Source: Cytophagaceae bacterium (GTDB lineage: Bacteria > Bacteroidota > Bacteroidia > Cytophagales > Cytophagaceae). From it: DNA of 64,000 nt. The stretch covers positions 28,726-92,725 of the forward strand of contig JAQZBV010000026.1 of the NCBI GenBank assembly GCA_029237685.1, written 5' to 3'. The translations under genes were made by a program, and so were the position numbers. The notes below the pieces were generated by a model. It was given only the letters and a program-made list of their open reading frames with translations. It made no database searches and was not told where the DNA came from. Position 1 is the stretch's first letter. Every line of letters starts with the position of its first letter. Positions 1 through 10,035 of the stretch are shown one piece after another.

Positions 1-686
1 CCTCTTTAAATACAGGCGGTACATGGGCTACAAGAACACTCACTGGTATCAACCTTCCCGCCGGCCAGCAAAAAATTTACCTGACGGCTAGTAACGGAGC
101 TCCGCTCAAATTGAATTGGCTGCGCATCAATTGCAGCGCAAACTGTGGCACCTTGCCTGTTACACTGACTTCATTCGATGTTATTGCGTTATCCGATCAT
201 TCTGCTCAGCTTACATGGGTGACAGCCTCAGAAGAAAATAACAAAGAGTTTAGTATTGAGAAAAGCCATGACGGTATAAACTTTACAGAAATTGGGATGG
301 TTCCGTCTGGAAGTAACAGTAACTTAAAACAAGAATATTATTTTACGGATGAGCATGTTGCAGGCACAACAAACTATTACCGATTAAAGCAAGTGGATCA
401 TGACGGAGAGTTTTCATACTCTCCCATAAAATCATTATCACGCTCCCCACAAACTGTGGTAGCAATTACGCCAACCACTATCCTAACCACATTAGAGAAC
501 CCACAAGATATTTATTATCTTATTACTACCTCCACAGGTCAGGTGCTGGACCGAGGAAATTATAAGGCTTCATCAGGAGTCATGGAGAAGAAGCTGCAGC
601 TTCGAGGATTATCAAGTGGTATTTATTTGATTCAGGTAGCTACTCAAGACATTTACTATTCAGGCAAACTATTTATTCAGGAATAA
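1..686 (+). CDS. C-terminal part of a secreted protein: end of a CBM6-like module plus T9SS type A sorting domain (truncated by window start)
   Basis: Frame is open from base 3 (SLNTGGTWATRTLTGINLPAGQQKIYLTASNGAPLKLNWLRINC, a CBM6-like ending); then LPVTLTSFDVIAL...LTWVTASEENNKEFSIEKSHDGINF and a C-terminal sorting-like domain ending SGIYLIQVATQDIYYSGKLFIQE. Confidence 0.8.
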   Translation, partial: SLNTGGTWATRTLTGINLPAGQQKIYLTASNGAPLKLNWLRINCSANCGTLPVTLTSFDVIALSDHSAQLTWVTASEENNKEFSIEKSHDGINFTEIGMVPSGSNSNLKQEYYFTDEHVAGTTNYYRLKQVDHDGEFSYSPIKSLSRSPQTVVAITPTTILTTLENPQDIYYLITTSTGQVLDRGNYKASSGVMEKKLQLRGLSSGIYLIQVATQDIYYSGKLFIQE

Positions 687-830
687 TTTGACGTATTCAG
701 ATCTATTTAGGACTCTTCCTTGCTAATCTAAAAGAATTATCTAAAAGAGATCGATCTGGAGTAGAGGTATACTTCCCTGTATTTTTTACAAATTCACATT
801 TTATTCATTTTTCAACTGTAAGTTTGTATC

Positions 831-1505
831 ATGAAGATACTCGCCATTGCAGATGGCTCTACTTATACTTTGCATGCTAAGTCTTTAGCAAAAGAAACTG
901 GCTTTACCATAGAGCTTGTTTCTTCTTTTGCTGAGGCTTCGGAAAAGGTACATCTGTACGAGTACGATTGTATTTTATTATTCAGTGCTACTAAAGGCAA
1001 CTGGCAACAAATCCTTACGGAACTCATACTTCAAAGTCAAAACAGCGGACTTATTTTATTAAAGCCGGAATTGGCGGTAGACGAAAAAGTCAACGCCTTT
1101 CAGGCAGGCGCTGACGATTGCCTTTCGATTCCATACCACACCGAAGAACTTAAAGCACGTATTCTTGCGATTGTACGACGCAAAAAATTCAATACCCGCC
1201 ATTTAATACATTTTGCAAATACTGTGATAGACCTGGGCAGTAAAAATGTTTGTGTATGGGACAATCCCATAACGCTCACACCCAAAGAGTACGACATTCT
1301 TCTTTACCTCATCATGAACAGGCACAAGGCTGTGCAAACAATCAGTCTAGCGGAGTACTTGTGGGGAGAAGAATCTGAAAACAAAGAATCCAACAACCTG
1401 TTGATTACACACATTCGCAACCTTAGGAAAAAATTAGTCCAAGCGAAAGCAGAAGTGGAAATCAAAAACATCTATGCTGTAGGTTATCAAATTATAGAAC
1501 TTTAA
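831..1505 (+). CDS. OmpR-family winged-helix regulator with atypical receiver domain
   Basis: Receiver-like fold followed by Trans_reg_C (ITLTPKEYDILLYLIMNRHKAVQTISLAEYLWG...NNLLITHIRNLRKKL...IYAVGYQI). Confidence 0.85.
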   Translation: MKILAIADGSTYTLHAKSLAKETGFTIELVSSFAEASEKVHLYEYDCILLFSATKGNWQQILTELILQSQNSGLILLKPELAVDEKVNAFQAGADDCLSIPYHTEELKARILAIVRRKKFNTRHLIHFANTVIDLGSKNVCVWDNPITLTPKEYDILLYLIMNRHKAVQTISLAEYLWGEESENKESNNLLITHIRNLRKKLVQAKAEVEIKNIYAVGYQIIEL

Positions 1506-1514
1506 TGTATCGCT

Positions 1515-1967
1515 ATGAAATGGATTACCAGAGAACGTCCTAAAATAGACCGCATCGCCTGTCCATGGCTGATCAAACGTTTCGTGGATCCGGAAGCGGA
1601 ATTTATTTATGTTCCCACCGAACAAGTGATTGAAAAATCACAGGAATTGAATGCGATTCCTTATGATATAGCCGGTGTTGAATATACACACGAAGGAGAA
1701 TTTTGCACCTTTGATTATATTCTTAAAAAACACCACTTGCAAGACGAAGGACTTCAACGCCTTGCTGTAATTGTGAGAGCAGCGGATACTGACGATTATA
1801 ATTTATCTATACAAGCCGCAGGATTATTTGCCATCTCCGCGGGTCTTTCTTACAACTTCAAAAACGATCATGAAATGTTAGGACACGGCATGATACTATA
1901 CGATGCATTATACAGCTGGTGCAAATACGTGAGTACCGAAACACACGGTTGGGAATTCAAAAAATAA
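1515..1967 (+). CDS. ChrB C-terminal-domain protein (chromate resistance)
   Basis: KWITRERPKIDRIACPWLIKRFVDPEAEFIYVP motif typical of ChrB; immediately upstream of chrA. Confidence 0.85.
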   Translation: MKWITRERPKIDRIACPWLIKRFVDPEAEFIYVPTEQVIEKSQELNAIPYDIAGVEYTHEGEFCTFDYILKKHHLQDEGLQRLAVIVRAADTDDYNLSIQAAGLFAISAGLSYNFKNDHEMLGHGMILYDALYSWCKYVSTETHGWEFKK

Positions 1968-1975
1968 TATATGCT

Positions 1976-2506
1976 ATGAATTACAAACAGCTTTTAATCA
2001 TTTTAACTTTTTCAATAAATGCCCTGACACTTTTCGGGCAATCCGATTCTTTACAAAACAAAGTCGAAAACCATAAATACCCTGAAATTAAAGGTTACAC
2101 AGGCCTTGTGCATCCGCTGTACAGTTGGAGCGACGATGGAAATCATGCGAACTTCACAGATTATTATGTAGTAGGAAATCCCTGGGGCATCAACATCTGG
2201 AAAAGCTCTAAGTTCGGCGTTTCTTTGGAGTTTACTCCTTTTATTAAGTTCGCGAATAACGACAGTAAACTTTCTAATTTCTTATTCCATCCCGGTGTCC
2301 TGTACCGTTTGGGACATGACTTTACACTCATAGGACGTGTAGCGTATGAAGCCTCTGGACGTTATGGTTTTACTCCTATACTAAACAAAGTCATTTACAG
2401 AGATCAAGGCAATACTGTTTTTATTGCGGCGCTGTTTCCTGCGCGTTATGGAAATCTCTCCGCCCCTTCTTATACAGTAGCTTTTCAATTTGGCATCGGA
2501 TTTTAA
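1976..2506 (+). CDS. Outer-membrane/secreted protein in chromate operon
   Basis: Signal peptide MNYKQLLIILTFSINALTLFGQ; beta-rich sequence ending in aromatic F; start trimmed to ATG 1976. Confidence 0.6.
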   Translation: MNYKQLLIILTFSINALTLFGQSDSLQNKVENHKYPEIKGYTGLVHPLYSWSDDGNHANFTDYYVVGNPWGINIWKSSKFGVSLEFTPFIKFANNDSKLSNFLFHPGVLYRLGHDFTLIGRVAYEASGRYGFTPILNKVIYRDQGNTVFIAALFPARYGNLSAPSYTVAFQFGIGF

Positions 2507-2515
2507 TCTATTGTT

Positions 2516-3667
2516 ATGCAGGCATTACCTTCTTATTCTCTAAAAGATTTAATTATCTACTTTCTGAAGTTAGGCACCTGGGGTTTCGGAGGTCCGGTAG
2601 CACTGGTCGGTTACATGCACAGAGATTTGGTAGAACGCAAGCAGTGGATATCAGAAGACGATTACAAAGAAGGCATAGCGCTTTCACAACTGGCTCCAGG
2701 CCCTTTAGCGGCACAGCTTTCTATCTACCTGGGTTATGTACACTATCATATACTGGGAGCCACACTGGTGGGCTTAGCTTTTGTACTCCCTTCCTTTTTA
2801 ATGGTATTAGGCATTGGCTGGGCTTATGTTTCCTTAGGAGGTCTATCCTGGATGCAAGCCGTATTCTATGGTGTAGGCGCAGCGGTGATTGGTATCATTA
2901 CGGTCAGCAGTTATAAACTGACCACTAAAAGTATTGGCAAAGACCTTTGGTTATGGAGCATTTTTACAGTGCTAGGCGTTTTTACATTTGTCACAGAAGA
3001 AGAAAACATTTGGCTCATTCTCGCTTCCGGTATTTTGATCTGGTTTAAGAAATGTCCTCCGACATTTCGAAGGCCACAATTGGGTATGATCATCTGGCCT
3101 TCCTTGTTACAAATACCCGTAGCGACTGCCACAGGCAGTAAGCTTTGGCAGATTACCTGGTTCTTTACCAAAGCGGGGGCTTTTGTTTTTGGAAGCGGCT
3201 TAGCGATTGTCCCCTTTTTGTACGGAGGTGTAGTGAAAGAGTACCAGTGGTTAAATGAGCAACAATTTGTAGACGCCGTAGCCGTAGCTATGATTACTCC
3301 CGGACCTGTCGTTATCACAGTAGGATTTATCGGTTACCTCACCGCCGGTGCAGCGGGTGCTTGCATAGCCGCTTTGGCTACTTTTATTCCTTGTTATTTA
3401 TTTACGATTTTACCGGCTCCCTATTTTAAAAAATATGGAAAACATCTGGGCATCAAAGCCTTTGTAGACGGCGTTACTGCTGCAGCTATTGGTGCTATAG
3501 CAGGTGCGGTATTGGTGCTGGCTAAAAGAAATTTAATCGACATTCCCACTCTTTTGATCGCTGTCACTACGGCGTTGGTTTTATTGCGCTTCAAAAAACT
3601 ACAGGAACCGCTGGTCATTTTAGCCGCTTCTATTATCGGTATTGTGCTCAAATTATGGATACTATAA
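2516..3667 (+). CDS. chrA: Chromate transporter, CHR family (two-domain)
   Basis: FLKLGTWGFGGPVALVGYMHRDLVERKQWISEDDYKEGIALSQLAPGPLAAQLSIYLGY; second half FTKAGAFVFGSGLAIVPFLYGGVVKEYQWLNEQQFVDAVAVAMITPGPVVITVGFIGY. Confidence 0.95.
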   Translation: MQALPSYSLKDLIIYFLKLGTWGFGGPVALVGYMHRDLVERKQWISEDDYKEGIALSQLAPGPLAAQLSIYLGYVHYHILGATLVGLAFVLPSFLMVLGIGWAYVSLGGLSWMQAVFYGVGAAVIGIITVSSYKLTTKSIGKDLWLWSIFTVLGVFTFVTEEENIWLILASGILIWFKKCPPTFRRPQLGMIIWPSLLQIPVATATGSKLWQITWFFTKAGAFVFGSGLAIVPFLYGGVVKEYQWLNEQQFVDAVAVAMITPGPVVITVGFIGYLTAGAAGACIAALATFIPCYLFTILPAPYFKKYGKHLGIKAFVDGVTAAAIGAIAGAVLVLAKRNLIDIPTLLIAVTTALVLLRFKKLQEPLVILAASIIGIVLKLWIL

Positions 3668-3798
3668 AACCATTCTAGTAACATTTTAATTTCCAACACT
3701 CTACTAAATAAATACAAAATCGTAACCTCGGGAAAACTTTTACCGTATAAACTTTCAATAATATTTGAAAGTTCAATAAGATTACTTAGGTTTACAGC

Positions 3799-4296
3799 AT
3801 GAAATATTCAGAAGCCAAAGAGAAATACATACAAGCCTGGGGTACCCTGGGGTCAAGCTGGGGTGTCAACCGCACCATGGCTCAGATCCATGCCTTGTTG
3901 ATGATCTCGACGGTACCTTTGTCTACAGAGGAATTGATGGAAGAACTAAAAATTTCACGCGGCAATACCAACATGAATGTACGTGCCCTGATGGATTGGG
4001 GCCTGGCAGAAAAAGTATTGGTACCCGGTGAACGCAAAGAATATTTCAAAGCCGACAAGAACATCATGAACATCGGTGTGCAAGTGGCAAAAGAAAGAAA
4101 ACGCAGAGAACTCGATCCTATCATAAAATTATTGAATGACATTACACTGGTGGAAGGCGATACAGCCGAAGTAAAAGAATTTAGAAAAGTGACCAAGGAC
4201 CTTCAAAAATTTGCCACACAAACTGAATCTGTACTAGATCTCTTTATCAAGTCTAATCAAAACTGGTTCTTTAAAATTTTAGGAAAACTACGTTAA
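3799..4296 (+). CDS. GbsR/MarR-family transcriptional regulator
   Basis: WGVNRTMAQIHALLMISTVPLSTEELMEELKISRGNTNMNVRALMDWGLAEKVLVPGERKEYFKADKN. Confidence 0.9.
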   Translation: MKYSEAKEKYIQAWGTLGSSWGVNRTMAQIHALLMISTVPLSTEELMEELKISRGNTNMNVRALMDWGLAEKVLVPGERKEYFKADKNIMNIGVQVAKERKRRELDPIIKLLNDITLVEGDTAEVKEFRKVTKDLQKFATQTESVLDLFIKSNQNWFFKILGKLR

Positions 4297-4350
4297 AAAA
4301 ATTTAAACCAATGTTTCAATAGTTATTGAAAGTTATGAAATAGTATAATT

Positions 4351-4713
4351 ATGAATCCTACTGTACTCACCTTCGTCTTATACTTACTGGTTGCCGGAAA
4401 CACGACATACTTCCTGGGTCGGAGTTTGTATACCAACGGCGAACATTTTCTGGCTTCTATCTTTATACAACGTCCGGAGATTGTACAACCGCTGAATACT
4501 ATTTTACTCATTGGTTTTTACCTCATCAACCTGGGATTTGTATTGTTGTTCTTCACTCAGCAAAAAGACTTGCACAACAGCATCTCCATCGCAGAATTCC
4601 TGGCAGAAAAAATAGGTGTCGTATACCTGGTACTCGGCAGCATGCACCTCTTCAACATCTTTGTATTCATTACGATTGAAAAAAGACTTTATACACCTAA
4701 CCCTAAACGCTAA
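4351..4713 (+). CDS. Small integral membrane protein
   Basis: Hydrophobic segments; paralogous to the next ORF. Confidence 0.7.
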   Translation: MNPTVLTFVLYLLVAGNTTYFLGRSLYTNGEHFLASIFIQRPEIVQPLNTILLIGFYLINLGFVLLFFTQQKDLHNSISIAEFLAEKIGVVYLVLGSMHLFNIFVFITIEKRLYTPNPKR

Positions 4714-4717
4714 TTAT

Positions 4718-5110
4718 ATGGAAACTACACTAAGTACCTCAGAACTGACCAACAAACTGATTGTTCAAACTTACCTGATCTACCTGCCTATCGCAGTCAT
4801 CATGACTATCCTGGTTGCAAGAACGTTATTCAAAAACAGTAAAATATTTATGCTCGATATTTTTCACGGCAGAGCTGAAATTGCGTTCGCCACCAATCGC
4901 TTGTTTGAGATTGGCTTTTACCTGCTCAATGTCGGCGCCGCGCTGCTTATTTTGAAAACGTACCACATTCACAATTATCAGGAAATGATTGAAGCCTTGA
5001 GTGAAAAAATTGGAGGGTTTTCAATTTACCTTGGCGTGATTCTCTTCCTGAATTTATTGCTTTTCTTCCGCGGAAAAAGAAAAGCCAGTCAAAGCTTACA
5101 ACGCAACTGA
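4718..5110 (+). CDS. Small integral membrane protein, paralog of preceding ORF
   Basis: ATG at 4718; shared pattern R(S/T)L..N...F...IF..R.EI......L..IGFYL(I/L)N(L/V)G. Confidence 0.7.
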   Translation: METTLSTSELTNKLIVQTYLIYLPIAVIMTILVARTLFKNSKIFMLDIFHGRAEIAFATNRLFEIGFYLLNVGAALLILKTYHIHNYQEMIEALSEKIGGFSIYLGVILFLNLLLFFRGKRKASQSLQRN

Positions 5111-5206
5111 CTATGATAAAAATTAGACCTCTGTTTTAGTTAAGATCTTTTGTTTCCATGAAATGAATGATTTAATGATTAACAGAATACTTGGTCTAAC
5201 GAATAT

Positions 5207-5674
5207 ATGGAACTAAACAAATACAATCCCATGGAAGCGAACCGACCGATGATTTATAGAGTAGCGATTATGCTGAGTGCCATAGCCTTCACCGCTTTTA
5301 CTCTTAGCCGATTTTCTCTCCTGATTCAATCGTTTTTGGCCATCCCTTATGATTGGAGACTTGAGCTGGCTATCGTTACAGGACAATTGGTGTTTCAATT
5401 TCCTTTTATATACCACAAACCCTTTGCTGTAAAATGGGTATATTTCGAAAACATGTTGATGGTTTCCATGATCGGTTCGCTTTTGTTGATTCCTCTTCTT
5501 GTGGTGAATCACTTTTATTCTCTACCGGTAGAAGTCAATGTGGGGTACTTTGCCTTGGTGCTAGCGACGCTCTTCTTTGAACACCGTCGCAGGATTCATC
5601 GTTTGCAATTGCCAAGCTACCTTTGCTATACCTGGATTCTGTATCGCTTATTGATTTTACCTTTTATCCTTTAA
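5207..5674 (+). CDS. Integral membrane protein of unknown function
   Basis: Four to five hydrophobic segments; in tight cluster. Confidence 0.6.
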   Translation: MELNKYNPMEANRPMIYRVAIMLSAIAFTAFTLSRFSLLIQSFLAIPYDWRLELAIVTGQLVFQFPFIYHKPFAVKWVYFENMLMVSMIGSLLLIPLLVVNHFYSLPVEVNVGYFALVLATLFFEHRRRIHRLQLPSYLCYTWILYRLLILPFIL

Positions 5675-5678
5675 TCTT

Positions 5679-6566
5679 ATGAAAAAGAAAGTTGTACTTG
5701 CCGGAGGAACAGGTTTTATAGGAACGTATTTAGCGGAATACTTTTCTGCACAAGACTATCAGGTCGTCATTATTGCACGCAGCGCAGGAGCTGTATCATG
5801 GAACGATCAGCAAGGTATTGTCAATGCCTTAGAGGATGCTGAAATGCTCATTAACCTCGCCGGTAAATCGGTTGACTGCCGTTACAATGAAAAAAACAAA
5901 ACAGAAATTTTGTTGTCCCGTACTGAAACCACCAAAACTTTAGGTGAGGCTTTGCAAAAATGCCAGCGACCTCCTGAATTATGGTTGAACTCCAGTACAG
6001 CGACCATATACAGACACGCGGAAGACAGACCAATGACTGAAAGTCAAGGTGAAATAGGTAAAGGTTTTTCAGTCCATGTGGCCACTAGCTGGGAAAAAGC
6101 ATTGTTTGATTTTCAACTTCCTAAAACCCGTTTAGTCGCTTTGCGTATCGCTGTTGTACTCGGTAAACAGGCACCGGTTATGGTGCCTCTCAAACGCCTG
6201 GTACGATTTGGCTTAGGTGGTCATCAGGGAAACGGACAGCAGCTATTCAGTTGGATACACATAGAAGATTTGAAAAACATCATCCTCTTTATTCAGAAAA
6301 ACAAATCCCTATCCGGTGCTTACAATTGCGCTGCCCCCCACCCTGTAAAGAATCATGTATTCATGCAAGAGTTGCGCAAAGCCATGGGGGTTCCCTTTGG
6401 ATTGCCATCTCCTAAATGGCTGTTAGAACCCGGAGCTTTTCTCATTCGTACAGAAACAGAATTGATACTCAAAAGCCGTTGGGTGATCCCTGAAAAATTA
6501 CTGGAAAGTGGATTCTCTTTTAAATATGAAAACATTGATCAGGCTTTTGAAGACATTATAAACTAA
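5679..6566 (+). CDS. TIGR01777-type NAD-dependent epimerase (SDR39U1/YfcH-like)
   Basis: VVLAGGTGFIGTYLAEYF; LINLAGKSVDCRYNEKNKTEILLSRTETTKTLGEAL; GLGGHQGNGQQLFSWIHIEDL. Confidence 0.92.
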   Translation: MKKKVVLAGGTGFIGTYLAEYFSAQDYQVVIIARSAGAVSWNDQQGIVNALEDAEMLINLAGKSVDCRYNEKNKTEILLSRTETTKTLGEALQKCQRPPELWLNSSTATIYRHAEDRPMTESQGEIGKGFSVHVATSWEKALFDFQLPKTRLVALRIAVVLGKQAPVMVPLKRLVRFGLGGHQGNGQQLFSWIHIEDLKNIILFIQKNKSLSGAYNCAAPHPVKNHVFMQELRKAMGVPFGLPSPKWLLEPGAFLIRTETELILKSRWVIPEKLLESGFSFKYENIDQAFEDIIN

Positions 6567-6570
6567 ATAG

Positions 6571-6999
6571 ATGAAGACCGAGTATTTACACGTGTTAATT
6601 TTTCTTGCCGGGATAGCTCATATGGTGCTGAGTATCGCGAGTACCTTTATTCCTAAGGCACTGGAATGGCATAAATCATTGAACACATTGCCGGTGCTTT
6701 TGAAACAAATGTTTTGGGCTTATGCAGGCTATATACTCATCATCAATTTTAGTTTTGGATTACTTTCTGTTTTAGGAACGAAAGAACTACTCGATCGTTC
6801 TTTTCTGGCTCAATACATCACACTGTTCATAACCATCTATTGGTTTGCAAGACTTCTGATTCAATTCTTCTATTTCGACACGACGCAAGCTCCAAAAGGT
6901 TTCTGGTATAAATCAGGAGAGATCGCATTAATTCTTTTGTTCGCATTATTCACAGGCATTTATTTCACCGCCTTTTTATACAATGGCACATGGATTTAG
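6571..6999 (+). CDS. Integral membrane protein
   Basis: Hydrophobic; overlaps next gene by 10 bp, suggesting translational coupling. Confidence 0.6.
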   Translation: MKTEYLHVLIFLAGIAHMVLSIASTFIPKALEWHKSLNTLPVLLKQMFWAYAGYILIINFSFGLLSVLGTKELLDRSFLAQYITLFITIYWFARLLIQFFYFDTTQAPKGFWYKSGEIALILLFALFTGIYFTAFLYNGTWI

Positions 7000-7943
7000 T
7001 CCTCTTCTATAGTGTGGCATGCTCCATCTTGTTACTCTTCACCGGATACTTTGTTCCTTTTATCAGAAATAAAACAACGGCGAGAGGAATCAGCTGGACT
7101 ATCGCTGTGATGAGTACCGTGATTTCTATCTACAGTACACTGGATCAGCCGCCACTGGTAAGAATGCTCCTTATTACATCCATACAATTGTTAAGCATGA
7201 AGGGATTGGTGATGGTTGAAACATATACAGGAAAACCACGCCTTCACTTTTTGCAATGGTTGCCTTTTGCACAAGGTTGGTTTGGCATGAGACCTGTATT
7301 ATTTGAAGCGTTGATTTCAAGGGCACAATCAGGCGTTTGGTATTTTATATTGAAAGGCTGTTCAAGAATCCTGTTGGGTCTCCTCTTATTGCTGCTTTCT
7401 ACGTTCATCTCTTTAGAGTTCTTGTCCAATCTTCTCTTACTGGTTGGCTTAAGTTTTATCCTGCATTTTGGAATACTAAATTTAAGCACCGGGCTGTGGA
7501 GAGCATTAGGGCTGGATGTAAAAGAACTCTTCATCGCTCCTTACAAAGCCAGGTCTCTAAAAGAATTTTGGGGCAAACGATGGAACATGGCTTTTTCTGA
7601 GATGACAGCAAGCATTGTGTACAAACCGTTTTTACCTGTTTTAGGCAAACAAAAATCCGTGGCCGCTTCCTTTCTATTCTCCGGTATCTTGCATGAGGTT
7701 GCCATTTCTTTTCCCGTGCAAGCCGGTTATGGATTGCCTTTATTGTATTTTGCTTTACATGCATTCCTTATGTTTATAGAAAACAAAACGATGGTTATTC
7801 AAAAAATTACGGCACATCGTGTATGGGGACATGTATGGGTAATGACTTGGTTAATACTACCTCTTCCTTTACTCTTTCATAAGAATTTCATAGATGCTGT
7901 AGCAAAACCTTTGGCCCTTTCTATTCTGCATTTAATCTATTAA
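6990..7943 (+). CDS. MBOAT/wax-synthase-like membrane acyltransferase
   Basis: Polytopic; SLKEFWGKRWNMAFSEMTASIVYKPF and SFLFSGILHEVAI with the FW..RWN and conserved His motifs of MBOAT_2 wax synthases. Confidence 0.75.
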   Translation: MDLVLFYSVACSILLLFTGYFVPFIRNKTTARGISWTIAVMSTVISIYSTLDQPPLVRMLLITSIQLLSMKGLVMVETYTGKPRLHFLQWLPFAQGWFGMRPVLFEALISRAQSGVWYFILKGCSRILLGLLLLLLSTFISLEFLSNLLLLVGLSFILHFGILNLSTGLWRALGLDVKELFIAPYKARSLKEFWGKRWNMAFSEMTASIVYKPFLPVLGKQKSVAASFLFSGILHEVAISFPVQAGYGLPLLYFALHAFLMFIENKTMVIQKITAHRVWGHVWVMTWLILPLPLLFHKNFIDAVAKPLALSILHLIY

Positions 7944-7944
7944 T

Positions 7945-8418
7945 ATGGCAACAATACTTCTTGAAACCGCTATCAATGCTCCCGTTTCACGAGTCTTTGA
8001 CTTATCCAGAAGCATAGACCTTCATCTACAATCGATGGCGCACAGCAATGAAACGGCCATTGCGGGAAGGACATCCGGTCTGATTGAATGGAATGAAACA
8101 GTAACCTGGAAAGCCAAACACTTTGGTGTCTACCATCAATTGACTGTCAGAATAACTGCGTTAGAAAAATACAGTCATTTCACAGACATCATGGAAAAAG
8201 GAATCTTTGCTTCGATGGAACATATTCATTCTTTCAGAACACAGGGCGATGCAACCATTATGAACTGTCGGTTTGAATTTAAAGCGCCATGCGGTCCACT
8301 GGGGAGACTGGCCGAAACCCTGTTCTTAAAACAATACATGCGCAATCTTCTTCTGGAAAGAAACCGCGTCATCAAAAGAATCGCCGAATCTGACGAATGG
8401 AAAAATTTACTGAACTAG
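7945..8418 (+). CDS. SRPBCC-family (START/Bet v1-like) protein
   Basis: [69 protein letters not shown]. Confidence 0.85.
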   Translation: MATILLETAINAPVSRVFDLSRSIDLHLQSMAHSNETAIAGRTSGLIEWNETVTWKAKHFGVYHQLTVRITALEKYSHFTDIMEKGIFASMEHIHSFRTQGDATIMNCRFEFKAPCGPLGRLAETLFLKQYMRNLLLERNRVIKRIAESDEWKNLLN

Positions 8419-8825
8419 AACGAACAATATTTTTCCAAAACGAAATCCAGCATTTCCTTGGTTAAAGGCTTGGTTTGAAAATCAAAAGGAATACCTAATA
8501 GTTTAGCTTTCGTTTTATCGTCCGGGTCATCTGATGTAGTAAGCATGACAACGATCGCTCGGCTTTGAAGTTCTTTATCCAGTTTCCTGTACTCTTCCAA
8601 AAATTCCCATCCGTTCATACCCGGCATATTGATGTCCAGAAAAATAAGATCGGGATGCTCTTCCTTGTGCAATGATCTTGCTTTCAGGTATTCTAACGCT
8701 TCTAATCCGGAAGGTTGAGTAATCACCTTGATACCGACCAGATTTTTCCTGATGACGCGTTCGTGAATAAAATTATCATCCGGATTATCATCTACCAGCA
8801 TGATGCAATTTACCTTATTATTCAT
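8415..8825 (-). CDS. Response regulator (single receiver domain)
   Basis: [20 protein letters not shown]...[20 protein letters not shown]...[23 protein letters not shown]. Confidence 0.92.
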   Translation of the reverse strand: MNNKVNCIMLVDDNPDDNFIHERVIRKNLVGIKVITQPSGLEALEYLKARSLHKEEHPDLIFLDINMPGMNGWEFLEEYRKLDKELQSRAIVVMLTTSDDPDDKTKAKLLGIPFDFQTKPLTKEMLDFVLEKYCSF

Positions 8826-9913
8826 TTTATATTTTTTGCTATAGTAAACGAAAACGTACTTCCTTCTCCAACTACTGATTCCACTGTCATGTGTCCACGG
8901 TGCAATTCTATAATTTTCTTACAATTGGCCAATCCTATACCGTTTCCTTCGTATTGATCCCTTTGGTGCAAGCGTTGAAAGATTTCAAAGATCCGGTCAA
9001 AATGAATTTTATCGATTCCTATACCATTATCCTGAATGGAAAACTGCCATGCCTCTTCTTTTTCTTTGCAAGAAATATTAATTGCTATTGCAGATTTTTT
9101 TTTCTTAAACTTCAACGCATTGGTCAATAGGTTCTGAAATACCTGGCGCATTTCTACCTCATAAGCATTGATGGTTGGTAATTGTTCGACTGTAATTTTT
9201 GCCGCTGAAGAGGTGATAACCTGTGAAAGATCATCGATGACTTCTTTTACCAACTTTGAAAAATCAACGGTCTTTATTTCTCTGTCTCTTCCTAATCTTG
9301 AATAATCCAATAAAGCAGAAGTCAATTGACTCATGCGATGATTGGCTCGATTCATCACATCCAGGTATTTTAATGCAATTTCATCCAATTGATCTGAATA
9401 ATCTTCCTTCAAAACACCTATATAGTTAGCGACCGTACGGATGGGTTCCTGTAAATCATGGGAAGCAATGTAGGCAAATTGTTCTAACTCTCTATTTTTC
9501 GCAGTCAATTCAGCCGTTCGTACTTTCACTTTCTCCTCTAATAAAGCATTGCTGTGTTGAAGAAAATATTCCGCTTGCTTTTGTTTCGTGACATCAAAAG
9601 ATAATATTAAAACACCATCTGTTACAGGATCCATTCTTAATTCAAAATATCCGGTAGAGCCGTCCGGAAAATTAAATTCATTAATCATCTGCACATGTTT
9701 CCGATCTGTCATGCATTGTTTCAGACTAGCAAACATCTCCGTAGTTTCTATTCCCGGATATTTTTCCATCATGGTATAGCCCAATAATTCCTGTTTACTG
9801 TATTTCCCATGCAATGCCACGGTATTATTTACATATACATAACGCCAATCGCTGTCTACGATTTGCACGCCCTCTATTATTTCATCAAAAACACTGTATT
9901 TATCCTGAGGCAT
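8822..9913 (-). CDS. PAS-domain sensor histidine kinase
   Basis: PAS, then [16 protein letters not shown] (H box) and NALKFKKK...[22 protein letters not shown]...[10 protein letters not shown]; overlaps the response regulator by 4 bp. Confidence 0.93.
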   Translation of the reverse strand: MPQDKYSVFDEIIEGVQIVDSDWRYVYVNNTVALHGKYSKQELLGYTMMEKYPGIETTEMFASLKQCMTDRKHVQMINEFNFPDGSTGYFELRMDPVTDGVLILSFDVTKQKQAEYFLQHSNALLEEKVKVRTAELTAKNRELEQFAYIASHDLQEPIRTVANYIGVLKEDYSDQLDEIALKYLDVMNRANHRMSQLTSALLDYSRLGRDREIKTVDFSKLVKEVIDDLSQVITSSAAKITVEQLPTINAYEVEMRQVFQNLLTNALKFKKKKSAIAINISCKEKEEAWQFSIQDNGIGIDKIHFDRIFEIFQRLHQRDQYEGNGIGLANCKKIIELHRGHMTVESVVGEGSTFSFTIAKNIK

Positions 9914-10035
9914 TCCTGTTTCTTTTAATCCTTTATTGATGGATATTCAAAACAAGATAAATGTTTTATTGAATAAAATCAATGCTCTTTCAGCCGATAT
10001 GCGCAGCCAATGAAGTAACTGTTTAAACACGCGTA

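Noticed and set aside
2911-3318. 135-aa minus-strand ORF
   Set aside because: Antisense to chrA, which has strong family motifs.
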